Positions 41,385 through 49,549 of a stretch of DNA of 64,000 nucleotides are shown piece after piece; positions within the stretch are counted from its first letter, which is position 1, and each line of letters starts with the position of its first letter. The translations under genes and the position numbers were made by a program. This DNA is from Pseudonocardia acidicola (GTDB lineage: Bacteria > Actinomycetota > Actinomycetes > Mycobacteriales > Pseudonocardiaceae). The DNA lies in the NCBI RefSeq assembly GCF_012911935.1, contig NZ_JAAXLA010000030.1, positions 1-64,000 of the forward strand. Reading direction: 5' to 3'. Below the pieces are notes generated by a model. That model searched no databases and was not told the origin of the DNA. It saw only the letters and a list, made by a program, of their open reading frames with translations.

Positions 41385-42260
41385 TCAGCGTTGCGGCGCC
41401 CGGGTGCACAGCGCGTCGGTGGTGAGGTCGCGCGGTGGCAGGTTCTCCTCGGCGAAGCCGAACGGGGCGGCGATCCGCAGCCACTCGCCGGAGTCGTGCA
41501 GGGTGGCGAGCGCGCCGTCGAACGCCGCCCGCAGGTCGCGGTCCTCCAGCCGGAACGCGAACCCGCCGGCCGGAACCACCTCCCGCCCGTCCACGATCGG
41601 GCGGACGCCGGCGGTCACCTCCAGCCCCGATCCCGGGTTGCGGGTCAGCTCGTCGAGCAGCGAGATCCGGGTGAGCGCGGCCACCGGGACGCGGCCGTCC
41701 TCGACGGCCCGGACCAGCGCGCTCTGCCCGTCGAAGGTCTCCACGTCGGCGTCGGAGATGCCCGCGGCCCGGGCGTACTCCTGCTCGGCGGAGTCGCTCA
41801 GCACGCCGAGCTTCAGCCGTCCGCGGCGGATGTCGTCGAAGCTGCGGATGCGCCGCGGATTGCCCTGCGGCACCAGGAACGCGGTGGGAGCCAGGAAGTC
41901 GGGCCGGGAGAACGCGACCCGCTGGCAGCGCCGGGGCGTGATCGTCATCCCGGCGGCGACGAGATCGAACTGTCCGGCCTGCAGCCCGGGGATCAGGTCG
42001 CGGAATCCCACTTGGACGGCCTCGATGCCGGGCACGGCGATCGCGGCCAGCACGGCCCGTGCGACCTCGGGTGACTCCCCGGTGACCCGGCCGTCGGTCG
42101 CGGAGTAGCCGAACGGCCGCTCGCCGGCGATGCCGATCCGGGCCACGCCGGCGTGGCGGGCGCGGTCGAGCGTGGATCCGGACACGGTGGTGCCGCAGCC
42201 GGTGGCGGCGAGGGCGATCCCGCCGCCCGCCAGCGTCAGGAGGCTCCGGCGGGTCAGCAT
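41385..42260 (-). CDS. Second EhuB-like substrate-binding lipoprotein
   Basis: A 291-residue paralogue of the EhuB at 38319, on the opposite strand and convergent with ehuA across 9 bp. It shares VTGESPEVARAVL and LIPGLQAGQFDLVAAGM with that protein. The N-terminus has a Tat-like RRSLL motif and the lipobox-like AATGC. It may give the same permease a second specificity, or be a sensor. It has no permease genes of its own. Confidence 0.85.
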   Translation of the reverse strand: MLTRRSLLTLAGGGIALAATGCGTTVSGSTLDRARHAGVARIGIAGERPFGYSATDGRVTGESPEVARAVLAAIAVPGIEAVQVGFRDLIPGLQAGQFDLVAAGMTITPRRCQRVAFSRPDFLAPTAFLVPQGNPRRIRSFDDIRRGRLKLGVLSDSAEQEYARAAGISDADVETFDGQSALVRAVEDGRVPVAALTRISLLDELTRNPGSGLEVTAGVRPIVDGREVVPAGGFAFRLEDRDLRAAFDGALATLHDSGEWLRIAAPFGFAEENLPPRDLTTDALCTRAPQR

Positions 42261-42282
42261 CGCCCAGCACCTTAAGGGCCGG

Positions 42283-43056
42283 CTAGTCGGGCCAGACCGC
42301 GGGGCGCTTCTCCAGGAACGCCGCCATGCCCTCCTTGGCGCCCGGTGACTGCGACAGCGACGCCATCACCTCGACGGCGATCGCATAGGCGTCGGCCTCC
42401 GGGCGGTCGAGCTGGGCGTAGAGGGTCTGCTTGCCGACCGCCTTGCCGAAGCGGCTGCCCCGGGTGGCGCGGGCGAGCAGCGCGTCGACCGCGGTGTCGA
42501 GCTCGGCGGCGGGCACCACGTAGTTGATCAGGCCCCACTCGGCGGCGGTGGTGGCGTCGATGGCGTCGCCGGTCAGGGCCAGCTCCATGAGCCGCTTGCG
42601 GCCGATGTTGCGCGCCACCGGGACGGCCGGGGTGTGGCAGAACCAGCCGCCCTTGCCGCCGGGCAGCGCGAACCCGGCCGACTCGGCGGCCACCGCCAGG
42701 TCGCAGGTGGCGACGAGCTGGCAGCCGGCCGCGGTGGCCAGCGCCTGGACCCGCGCGATCACGACCTGCGGCACCGACTGGATGGTGTTCATGACCTTGG
42801 TGCAGAGCGTGAGCAGGTCACGGACCCCGGCGAGGTCACGGGAGGCGACGTCGGCGAAGTCGTGCCCGGCGGAGAACGCCTTGCCCTCGGCGGCGAGCAC
42901 GATGCCTCTGGCGTCGCTGCGCCCCGCGGTCTCGAACGCGTCGAGCAGCTCGAGCAGGTGGGCCTCGGAGAGCGCGTTGCGTCGTTCCGGCCGGTTCATG
43001 GTGATCCGGACGGTGTCGCCCTCGTGCTTCACCAGCAGGTACTCGTAGTCCGCCAT
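42283..43056 (-). CDS. Enoyl-CoA hydratase/isomerase family protein, ECHDC3-like
   Basis: A 257-residue crotonase-fold protein. The oxyanion-hole motif is GKAFSAGHDF. Where classical hydratases have GCE, it has AAGCQLVATCDLAVA (Gln for the first catalytic Glu). The second Glu position is Gly (ALPGGKGGWFCHTPAV). These features match the ECHDC3-like subgroup, whose reaction is poorly defined, so ordinary hydratase activity is doubtful. ATG at 43056 has TACGGT 7 nt upstream (leaderless). Confidence 0.85.
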   Translation of the reverse strand: MADYEYLLVKHEGDTVRITMNRPERRNALSEAHLLELLDAFETAGRSDARGIVLAAEGKAFSAGHDFADVASRDLAGVRDLLTLCTKVMNTIQSVPQVVIARVQALATAAGCQLVATCDLAVAAESAGFALPGGKGGWFCHTPAVPVARNIGRKRLMELALTGDAIDATTAAEWGLINYVVPAAELDTAVDALLARATRGSRFGKAVGKQTLYAQLDRPEADAYAIAVEVMASLSQSPGAKEGMAAFLEKRPAVWPD

Positions 43057-43199
43057 GGGGGTCACCGTAGCCGGGCCGAAGGACCCTTGAAAGCGGCTGC
43101 GGGGAGGTCCTAGCGTTGCACCGGTGACCAGATGTCGACTCCGGTCATCGCGTCACGCAGTGCGTCCCGAACTGGTCATGACGATGAGGAACGCCGCCG

Positions 43200-43904
43200 A
43201 TGAGCACCCTGTCCCGTCCCGCCGAACGGATCGACCGCGTCCTCGACGCGGCCACCGATCTGCTCGTGCGCTGGGGGTACCAGCGGGTGACCATCGAGGA
43301 GGTCGCACGGCACGCCGGGATCGGCAAGGGAACCGTCTACCTGCACTTCCGCACCAAGGAGGCGCTGTTCCTGACGGTCCTGCTGCGGGCCCACCACGGC
43401 GTCGTCGCCGGCATGATCGACCGCATTCGGGCCGACCCGGCCGAGGCCCTGCCCAGCCGGATGCTGCGGTCGGTGTTCCTCGCCCTCGCCGAGGACCCGG
43501 TCGTTCGCCGGCTCTACCTGGGCGACAGCGAGATCCTCGGCCGGCTGGCGCACGAGGCCGCCGACACCCTCGGCGAGCTGGCGCAGCGGCGGGCCGAGAT
43601 CGGGCGGGCCTGGTTCGGGCTGCTGCGCGACGCGGGGCTGCTGCGCACCGACCTCGACGTCTCCGCCCAGCTCTACCTGCTCAGCGCCGTCAACAACGGG
43701 TTCTACTTCGTCGAATCGCTGCCGTCGCCCACCACGCCCGGCGACCCGGCCCGCCGCGCCGACGTCCTGCGGCACGCGCTGGCCGCATCGCTGGAGGCCC
43801 CCGGCGCCCCCGCCCCGGGGGCGGCGACGGCGGAGGCCGTCGCGGAACTGTTCGCATCCCTCATCGAGCACATCGACGACGAGTGGCAGCGCCGCCTCCG
43901 CTGA
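43200..43904 (+). CDS. TetR family transcriptional regulator
   Basis: A 234-residue regulator with the N-terminal helix-turn-helix TIEEVARHAGIGKGTVYLHF and RTKEALFLTVLL, and an all-helical ligand domain. It is divergent from the ECHDC3-like gene across 143 bp, where GGTCA/TGACC motifs recur and could be operator parts. GAGGAA precedes the ATG. A strong hairpin terminator follows. Confidence 0.9.
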   Translation: MSTLSRPAERIDRVLDAATDLLVRWGYQRVTIEEVARHAGIGKGTVYLHFRTKEALFLTVLLRAHHGVVAGMIDRIRADPAEALPSRMLRSVFLALAEDPVVRRLYLGDSEILGRLAHEAADTLGELAQRRAEIGRAWFGLLRDAGLLRTDLDVSAQLYLLSAVNNGFYFVESLPSPTTPGDPARRADVLRHALAASLEAPGAPAPGAATAEAVAELFASLIEHIDDEWQRRLR

Positions 43905-43997
43905 CACCACCTGAGAGACGGAGTGGGCATGGTCTCCGGGACGGTCAGTCCGTCCGGCGCGACGGCCGGGCGGACCCGCCGGGGACCCTCCAGCCCG

Positions 43998-44040
43998 GTG
44001 CGTGGGCATGGTCGCTGGGGGGACGACCATGCCCACGCAC
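43998..44040 (+). terminator. 17-bp perfect inverted repeat (terminator)
   Basis: GTGCGTGGGCATGGTCG (43998-44014) pairs exactly with 44024-44040; the loop is 9 nt. The stem also recurs in part at 43923-43935 (GTGGGCATGGTC). It lies between the TetR stop and the methyltransferase start. It is best read as a terminator, but a regulator site is possible. Confidence 0.7.
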
Positions 44041-44069
44041 CGACCCGATCGCGGATTACCGTGCCCATC

Positions 44070-44840
44070 GTGGCTGGGCGTGAGCAGCGGGCGATGTCCT
44101 TCGGCGCGATCGCCGAGGACTACGACAGGGTGCGGCCCTCGCCGCCGGCGGACGCGGTCGAATGGTTGCTGCCCGGAGGGTGTGAGGTCGCGGTCGATGT
44201 GGCCGCCGGGACCGGCCTGCTGACCCGCGCGCTGGCGCGGCGGGTCCCGCAGGTCGTCGCCGTCGAGCCCGACCCCCGAATGCGGGCGGTGCTGTCGGCG
44301 CGCTCGCCGGGGGTCCGTGTCGTGGAGGGCCGGGGAGAGGCGATCCCGCTGCCCGATGCGAGCGCCGACGCCGTCCTCATCTCGTCGGCGTGGCACTGGA
44401 TGGATCCTGATCGGGCTGTCCCCGAGATCGGGCGGGTGCTCCGCGACGGTGGGCGCTTCGGTGTGATCTGGACGAGCCGTGACCGTGAGGTCGACTGGGT
44501 GCGGGCCATCGACCGGTTCCATTCGTCGTCGGCCGACCCCTCCGAGGCCCGGGCGCGGCGGCGACGCCACCGCGACGTCACGCTGCCCGCGGGCGGGCTG
44601 TTCGCGAACGTCGAACGCACGACGTTCGCGTTCACCCGCCCGATGCGGATCGACGACGTCGTCGTCATGCTGGGCACCTACAGCGGCCTCATCACTGCCG
44701 ACCCGCGGGAGCGATCCGCGGGCCTCGCAGGCGCGCGGGCCGCGCTGGAGCAGCGCTTCCCCGGCCTCGACGAGATCGAGGTGCCGATGCGGTCCTGGTG
44801 CTGGCGGGCCGACCGGGCAGCCGCGCCTAGGGTGGGGTAG
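44070..44840 (+). CDS. SAM-dependent methyltransferase (class I, UbiE-like)
   Basis: A 256-residue methyltransferase with SAM motif I VDVAAGTGLLTRALA, the acidic strand VVAVEPDPRM and the motif DAVLISSAWHWMDPDRA seen in the small-molecule Methyltransf_11 group. The substrate is unknown. GTG at 44070 is preferred because TACCGT (44057-44062) is 7 nt upstream; longer frames would run through the hairpin. ATG at 44094 is an alternative. Confidence 0.82.
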   Translation: MAGREQRAMSFGAIAEDYDRVRPSPPADAVEWLLPGGCEVAVDVAAGTGLLTRALARRVPQVVAVEPDPRMRAVLSARSPGVRVVEGRGEAIPLPDASADAVLISSAWHWMDPDRAVPEIGRVLRDGGRFGVIWTSRDREVDWVRAIDRFHSSSADPSEARARRRRHRDVTLPAGGLFANVERTTFAFTRPMRIDDVVVMLGTYSGLITADPRERSAGLAGARAALEQRFPGLDEIEVPMRSWCWRADRAAAPRVG

Positions 44841-44981
44841 GACGCCACCCAGCACTCCGGTGCCGGGCACGGTTCGCATTCGGCGGGTTCGGCGCAGCCG
44901 GGACGGATCAGGGCGCGCCGGCCGCGGCGGCGCGAGATTCTCACCGTGGGCCGACGTCCACGACCACGAGAGCGGGTTCCG

Positions 44982-45932
44982 ATGCGCACGATCACCCTCG
45001 AGGAGCACTACGCCACCCCGGCATTCGAGAACGGCCCCGGTACGCGCCTCGCGTTCGACGAGACACTGGTCCGGCAGCTGTCGGATCTGGACGGCGGTCG
45101 CATCGCGGCGATGGACGCCGCGGGGATCGACGTGCAAGTGCTCTCACTGGTCTCGCCCGGGGTCGAGCAGCTCGCCGCACCCGACGCGGTGGCGCTGGCC
45201 CGCGAGTCGAACGACGTGCTCGCCGACGCGGTGCGCCGGCACCCGACCCGGTTCGCCGGGTTCGCCACCGTCCCGACACCGTCGCCGAAAGCCGCCGCCG
45301 AGGAGCTCGAGCGCGCCGTGCGCGAATACGGGTTCGTCGGCGCGGTCGTCAACGGCCACAGCGCGGGCCGTTACCTCGACGACCCGTTCTTCGCACCGCT
45401 GCTCGAGCGCGCCGCCGGGCTCGGCGTGCCGATCTACCTGCACCCCACGCTGCCACCGGCCCCGGTGGTGGAGGCGTCCTACGGCGGGCTCGCCCCCCGG
45501 GTCACGTGGATGCTCTCGATGGCGGCCTGGGGCTGGCACATCGAGACCGCGACCCATCTGCTGCGCCTCGTGCTCGGCGGCGCCTTCGACCGCCATCCGA
45601 CGCTGCAGGTCGTGATCGGGCACATGGGGGAGGCGCTGCCGTTCATGATGCCGCGCCTGGAACGGACCCTGCCCACCGAGCTGACGGAGCTGCACCGTCC
45701 GGTCGGCGCCTACCTGCGGGAGAACGTCCACTACACCTTCTCCGGCTTCAACTGGCTGCCGACGTTCCAGATCCTGCTCGCCGAGGTCGGTGTCGAGCGG
45801 ATCATGTTCTCCGCCGATCACCCCTTCGCGTCGATGGCGGAGGCGCGGACCTTCCTGGACGGGCTGCCGATCAGCCCGGGGGACCGGGACCGCATCGCCC
45901 ACGGCAACGCCGAGAAACTGCTGCATCTCTAG
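44982..45932 (+). CDS. Amidohydrolase-2 family protein (ACMSD/gamma-resorcylate decarboxylase-like)
   Basis: A 316-residue metal-dependent TIM-barrel protein. It starts RTITLEEHYATPAF, where the Glu-Glu-His replaces the usual HxH, as in resorcylate decarboxylase-like members. Further motifs are VSLVSPGVEQL, PIYLHPTLPP, VVIGHMGEALPF and IMFSADHPFAS (metal Asp). It probably acts on an aromatic acid by non-oxidative decarboxylation or hydrolysis; the substrate is unknown. The next gene is a nitroreductase. Confidence 0.87.
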   Translation: MRTITLEEHYATPAFENGPGTRLAFDETLVRQLSDLDGGRIAAMDAAGIDVQVLSLVSPGVEQLAAPDAVALARESNDVLADAVRRHPTRFAGFATVPTPSPKAAAEELERAVREYGFVGAVVNGHSAGRYLDDPFFAPLLERAAGLGVPIYLHPTLPPAPVVEASYGGLAPRVTWMLSMAAWGWHIETATHLLRLVLGGAFDRHPTLQVVIGHMGEALPFMMPRLERTLPTELTELHRPVGAYLRENVHYTFSGFNWLPTFQILLAEVGVERIMFSADHPFASMAEARTFLDGLPISPGDRDRIAHGNAEKLLHL

Positions 45933-45964
45933 CTCCGGCCGGGCGCCGGACGCGTCCTGCTGGG

Positions 45965-45970
45965 TACGTT
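45965..45970 (+). promoter_or_regulatory. -10 box of the nitroreductase gene
   Basis: TACGTT sits 6 nt before GTG at 45977, a leaderless arrangement, so the nitroreductase can be transcribed separately from the amidohydrolase. Confidence 0.5.
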
Positions 45971-45976
45971 GGGGTC

Positions 45977-46492
45977 GTGGAGACATGGGATGCGATCAGG
46001 TCTCGGCGAAACGTCCGCAATTTCGCGGATCGGCCGATTCCGGCCGAACACCTGGAGCGGGTTCTCGAGGCGGGTCGCCGCAGCCCCTCCTCGCAGAACT
46101 GGCAGCCGTGGGACTTCGTCGTCGTCACCGATCGCGGAGCGCTGCGGGAACTGTCGCGGGTCTGGCAGGGCGCGGGTCACGTGGCGACCTCGGCCGCGAC
46201 GATCGCACTCATCGCGCCCGTGCCGCAGAACGACCGGCAGCGCGACTGGATCCACTACGACTTCGGCCAGGCCACGATGAGCATGATGCTGGCCGCGGTC
46301 GACCTCGGCATCGGGAGCGGTCATTCGGCGGTCGAGGACCAGGAGTTGGCGCGCCGGCTCCTCGGCTTCCCCGACGACAGGTTCGCCCAGAGCCTGATCG
46401 CCATGGGCTACCCCGCCGACCGGCCGCTGACCCCGATCCTGCGCCCCAACCGCCGTCCGTTCGAGGACGTGGTCCATTGGGGACGGTGGTGA
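45977..46492 (+). CDS. Nitroreductase family flavoprotein
   Basis: A 171-residue FMN-dependent NAD(P)H oxidoreductase: IRSRRNVRNFADRPI, GRRSPSSQNWQPWDFVVV (FMN phosphate site) and the helix MSMMLAAVDLGIGSGHSA. It reduces nitro or quinone compounds; the natural substrate is unknown. GTG at 45977 fits both the -10 box and the family start. Confidence 0.88.
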   Translation: METWDAIRSRRNVRNFADRPIPAEHLERVLEAGRRSPSSQNWQPWDFVVVTDRGALRELSRVWQGAGHVATSAATIALIAPVPQNDRQRDWIHYDFGQATMSMMLAAVDLGIGSGHSAVEDQELARRLLGFPDDRFAQSLIAMGYPADRPLTPILRPNRRPFEDVVHWGRW

Positions 46493-46507
46493 GGAGACCG
46501 ACCACCG

Positions 46508-46545
46508 GCCGCTGAGCCCCGGTACCGCCGCTGAGCCTCAGTACC
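46508..46545 (+). repeat. Two tandem 19-bp repeats
   Basis: The unit GCCGCTGAGCCCCGGTACC at 46508 is repeated 19 bp later with two changes. The second copy overlaps the stop codon of the 80-residue gene. Confidence 0.6.
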
Positions 46546-46780
46546 CGCGCGCGTTCTTCGCGGCGAGGTGGTCGGCGATCGGGAGACCGTCCAGCGGGGA
46601 GCCGTAAAGCGCCTCACGCTTGCCGGTCGCATAAGCGATCCGGAGTTCGGTCAGTTCCCCGGTGCCGACGCCGATCACCACCGCTTCGCGTTCGCTCAGA
46701 TAGTCCGTCGCGGGAATCGGAAGTCGCACATGCTCCGGGCCGTCAGCGGTCAGGATCCATGCCGGGTGGGAGACGGTCAT
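46538..46780 (-). CDS. Small hypothetical protein (80 aa)
   Basis: I do not recognise this protein. It has alternating hydrophobic/polar strands (LTADGPEHVRLPIPATDYL, EAVVIGVGTGELTELRIAYA) suggesting a small beta-rich fold, and no signal or membrane segment. Codon use and base composition are less GC-extreme than neighbours. It lies downstream of an even smaller gene on the same strand with two tandem hairpins between them. The patch may be a foreign insertion. Confidence 0.55.
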   Translation of the reverse strand: MTVSHPAWILTADGPEHVRLPIPATDYLSEREAVVIGVGTGELTELRIAYATGKREALYGSPLDGLPIADHLAAKNARGY

Positions 46781-46823
46781 GACGATTGCCGCACCATCGA
46801 TGGAGTTCGTCCCTCGAAAAGAC

Positions 46824-46859
46824 GTCAGACATTATCTGACGGTCCGTCCTGAACGGACC
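46824..46859. promoter_or_regulatory. Two adjacent inverted repeats with 5-nt loops
   Basis: GTCAGA-CATTA-TCTGAC (46824-46840) is directly followed by GGTCCGT-CCTGA-ACGGACC (46841-46859). Both are perfect stems with 5-nt loops. They sit between the two small minus-strand genes and could be an operator pair, an attenuator or a processing site. Confidence 0.55.
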
Positions 46860-46896
46860 CGCGCCTTGCGAGCGGCGATCCACTCAGGTGGCAACC

Positions 46897-47064
46897 CTAC
46901 CGATTTCCTGCGCCCAGAATGGATTGAAGCTTCTCTTCGCTGCTGCGGACTTCGCGAACCAGGTCTGCGTACCGATTATTGTGACCCTTGGCTTTCGCTT
47001 CGTCGCGCTGCGCAATCAGTGCCTTAAGTCTCGCACGCTCGATCGCGTACGTGAAGTTATCCAC
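46897..47064 (-). CDS. Very small charged helical protein (55 aa)
   Basis: The product starts VDNFTYAIERARLKALIAQR and is rich in Lys/Arg/Glu/Ala without prolines, so probably one long helix. I do not recognise it. Support comes from GTG preceded by a TAGGAT -10 box at exactly 6 nt (leaderless), coding-like composition in a lower-GC patch, and the following gene on the same strand. It could be an antitoxin-like or structural peptide, but that is speculation. Confidence 0.45.
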   Translation of the reverse strand: MDNFTYAIERARLKALIAQRDEAKAKGHNNRYADLVREVRSSEEKLQSILGAGNR

Positions 47065-47070
47065 GGCCCG

Positions 47071-47076
47071 ATCCTA
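47071..47076 (-). promoter_or_regulatory. -10 box of the 55-aa gene
   Basis: TAGGAT on the minus strand, 6 nt before GTG at 47064. Confidence 0.4.
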
Positions 47077-47173
47077 TCACGGCGCTACTCCGTGGCAGGA
47101 TGACGGTGAGGGGACTGATCAACCTTTCGGGAATCACAATACCGATCGCATGTCCCGGACATTCGGTTCCGGG

Positions 47174-48337
47174 CTAGTAGGACTTGGGCAGCCCCAGGGT
47201 GTGCTGGGCGATGTAGTTGAGGATCATCTCCCGGCTCACCGGGGCGATCCGGGCGGTGCGGACGGCGCCGATCAGCGTGCCCACCCCGTACTCGACCGAC
47301 ATCCCGTTGCCGCCGTGCGCCTGCACCGCCGCGTCAACGGCGTTGATGGCGGCCTCGGCTGCCGCGTACTTCGCGATGTTGGCCGCCTCGCCGGCGGCGG
47401 CGTGGTCGCCGGCGTCGTAGAGCCAGGCCGCCCTGGTCGTCGCCATCCTCGCCAGTTCGACCTCGACGTGCGCCTTGGCCAGCGGGTGCGCGATGGCCTG
47501 GTGGCTGCCGATCGGGGCGCCCCACACGCTGCGGTCCCTGGCGTAGTCGGTGCCCTTGCGCAGGGCGTAGCGGGCCAGCCCGTTGGAGTACGCGGCGACG
47601 GTGATGCGCTCGGGGTTGAGCCCGGAGAACAGCGCTGCGAGCCCGGACTCCTCGCCGCCGACGAGCGCGTCGTCGGGGAGCAGGGCGTCGTCGAAGAACA
47701 CCGTGAACTGGCGCTCCGGCGAGGTGATGGCCATGTCGATCGGCTGGTAGCTCATGCCCGGGGTGTCGGTGGGCACGATGAACATGGCCGGGCGCAGGGC
47801 GCCCGACGCCGCGTCCTCCAGCCGGGCCACGACGAGCGTCGCCTCGGTCTCGTCGACCCCGGAGATGTAGTACTTGCGCCCGGACAGCCGCCAGCCCGCC
47901 CCGTCCGGGTCGCGGCGCGCCGTCGTGGTGATCTTGTGCGAGTTCGATCCGGCGTCCGGCTCGGTGATGGCGAACGACATCCGGGTCCGGCCGGTCGCGA
48001 ACCCGGGCAGCCAGCGTTCCCGCTGCTCCGGCGTCCCGGACGTCGCGATCACCGACGCCGCGATGGCCGGCGAGACGACGATCAGCAGCAGCGGGCAGCC
48101 GGCCGCGGCGATCTCCTCGGCGACGATCGCCAGCTCGACCATGCCCGCGCCGCCACCGCCGTACTCGGCGGGCACGGCCACACCGAGGTAACCGGCCTCG
48201 CCGGCCTCGGCCCACAGTTCGGTGGTCTTCTCGCCGGTCTTCGCCTTGGCGATCAGGTAGTCGTGGCCGTACTTGGCGGCCATCGCGGCCACCGACGTGC
48301 GCAGCATCTGCTGCTCGTCGGTCTCGCGCAGGTCCAT
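47174..48337 (-). CDS. Acyl-CoA dehydrogenase
   Basis: A 387-residue FAD enzyme that forms 2,3-double bonds in acyl-CoAs. Motifs are SFAITEPDAGSNSHKITTTA (flavin-binding region), YYISGVDETEATLVVARL and the C-terminal AVQAHGGNGMSVEYGVG. The catalytic-base and chain-length specificity cannot be read reliably. It is last in an apparent unit of two dehydrogenases and a TetR gene, with GGAG before ATG. It probably serves a beta-oxidation or amino-acid degradation route. Confidence 0.9.
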   Translation of the reverse strand: MDLRETDEQQMLRTSVAAMAAKYGHDYLIAKAKTGEKTTELWAEAGEAGYLGVAVPAEYGGGGAGMVELAIVAEEIAAAGCPLLLIVVSPAIAASVIATSGTPEQRERWLPGFATGRTRMSFAITEPDAGSNSHKITTTARRDPDGAGWRLSGRKYYISGVDETEATLVVARLEDAASGALRPAMFIVPTDTPGMSYQPIDMAITSPERQFTVFFDDALLPDDALVGGEESGLAALFSGLNPERITVAAYSNGLARYALRKGTDYARDRSVWGAPIGSHQAIAHPLAKAHVEVELARMATTRAAWLYDAGDHAAAGEAANIAKYAAAEAAINAVDAAVQAHGGNGMSVEYGVGTLIGAVRTARIAPVSREMILNYIAQHTLGLPKSY

Positions 48338-48388
48338 ATTCGCACTCCTTCGTCGTGCTCGTGCGCGGAAATAGTCGTGGGAACAGCG

Positions 48389-49549
48389 TTATCCGCGCAC
48401 GGGGGCGAAGCCCAACCGTCGCGCGGCCAGCTCGGTGAGGACCTCGTCGGCGCCGCCGCCGATGCCCAGGATCCGAGCGTCGCGGTAGTGCCGCTCGATC
48501 TCGGAGTCGCGCATGTAGCCGGCGCCGCCGTGCAACTGCAGCGCGTCGTCGACGGTCGCGCCGCAGGCGGCGACGGCCGCGTTCTTGGCCATGCACACCT
48601 GGGCCACGACCTCCTGGCCCGCGGCGATCCGGGTCGCCACCTCGCGGGTGTAGGTGCGGGCGAGCTCGATGCGCTGGGCCATGTCGACGAGCCGGTGCCG
48701 GATCACCTGCCGGGCGATCAGCGGGCGTCCGAAGGTCGTGCGGTTGCGCACCCAGTCCAGCGTGAGGTCCAGCGCGCGCTGCGCGGTGGCGTAGGCCTGC
48801 ACGGCCAGCGCGATCCGCTCGGTCTGGAACTGCTGCATGATCAGCGCGAACGCGCCGTTCTCCGGTCCTACGAGGTTGGCCGTGGGCACCCGCGCGTCCA
48901 CGAAGGACAGCTCCGCGGTGTCGCTGCAGTGCCAGCCCATCTTCTCCAGCCGGCGGGTGACGGTGAACCCGGGCGTGCCCTTCTCGATCACCAGCAGGCT
49001 GATCCCGGCGTAGCCGTCGCCGCCGGTGCGCACCGCGGCCGTCACGAAGTCGGCGCGCACACCGGAGGTGATGTAGGTCTTGGACCCGTTGACGACGTAG
49101 TGGTCGCCGTCGCGGACCGCGCGGGTGCGCAGCGCCGCGACATCGGACCCGGCGTCGGGTTCGGTGACGCCGAGTGCACCGATGGTCTCCCCGGCCAGCG
49201 TGGGCCGCACGAAGCGGTCGATCTGCGACGGGTCACCGGCGGCGACGATGTGCGGCAGCGCGATGCCGTGCGTGAGCAGCCCGGCCACGACCCCGCCCGA
49301 GCCGCCGGCCTGGATCAGTTCCTCGGTCACCACGATGGAGTCGAGCAGGCCGCCGCCGGCGCCGCCCACCTCCTCGGCGAACGCGACACCCAGCAACCCC
49401 AGCCTCGCGGCCCGGGCGTGCAGCTCGCGGGGGAGCTCGCCGGCCCGCTCCCAGCCGTCCAGGTGAGGCACGATCTCGGTCTCGGTGAACCGGCGGACGG
49501 TCGCGCGCAGCTCGCGGCGCTCGGGGGTGTCCCAGGGGTCAGGCGTCAT
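48389..49549 (-). CDS. Acyl-CoA dehydrogenase
   Basis: A 386-residue acyl-CoA dehydrogenase: ALGVTEPDAGSDVAALRTRA, NGSKTYITSGVRADFVTAA and the C-terminal LQLHGGAGYMRDSEIERHYR. It starts inside the stop of the TetR gene (4-bp overlap), so the regulator and enzyme are co-expressed. A much longer open frame upstream is antisense noise. At this length it is not the roughly 550-residue methylsuccinyl-CoA dehydrogenase. Confidence 0.92.
   Translation of the reverse strand: MTPDPWDTPERRELRATVRRFTETEIVPHLDGWERAGELPRELHARAARLGLLGVAFAEEVGGAGGGLLDSIVVTEELIQAGGSGGVVAGLLTHGIALPHIVAAGDPSQIDRFVRPTLAGETIGALGVTEPDAGSDVAALRTRAVRDGDHYVVNGSKTYITSGVRADFVTAAVRTGGDGYAGISLLVIEKGTPGFTVTRRLEKMGWHCSDTAELSFVDARVPTANLVGPENGAFALIMQQFQTERIALAVQAYATAQRALDLTLDWVRNRTTFGRPLIARQVIRHRLVDMAQRIELARTYTREVATRIAAGQEVVAQVCMAKNAAVAACGATVDDALQLHGGAGYMRDSEIERHYRDARILGIGGGADEVLTELAARRLGFAPVRG

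Noticed and set aside
46779..47103. Plus-strand small ORFs in the lower-GC patch
   Set aside because: They lack start signals and run through the tandem hairpins; the minus-strand 55-aa frame has a better promoter and composition.
48389..49549. Identification as methylsuccinyl-CoA dehydrogenase
   Set aside because: Known Mcd proteins are about 550 residues; this one is 386 with ordinary acyl-CoA dehydrogenase motifs.
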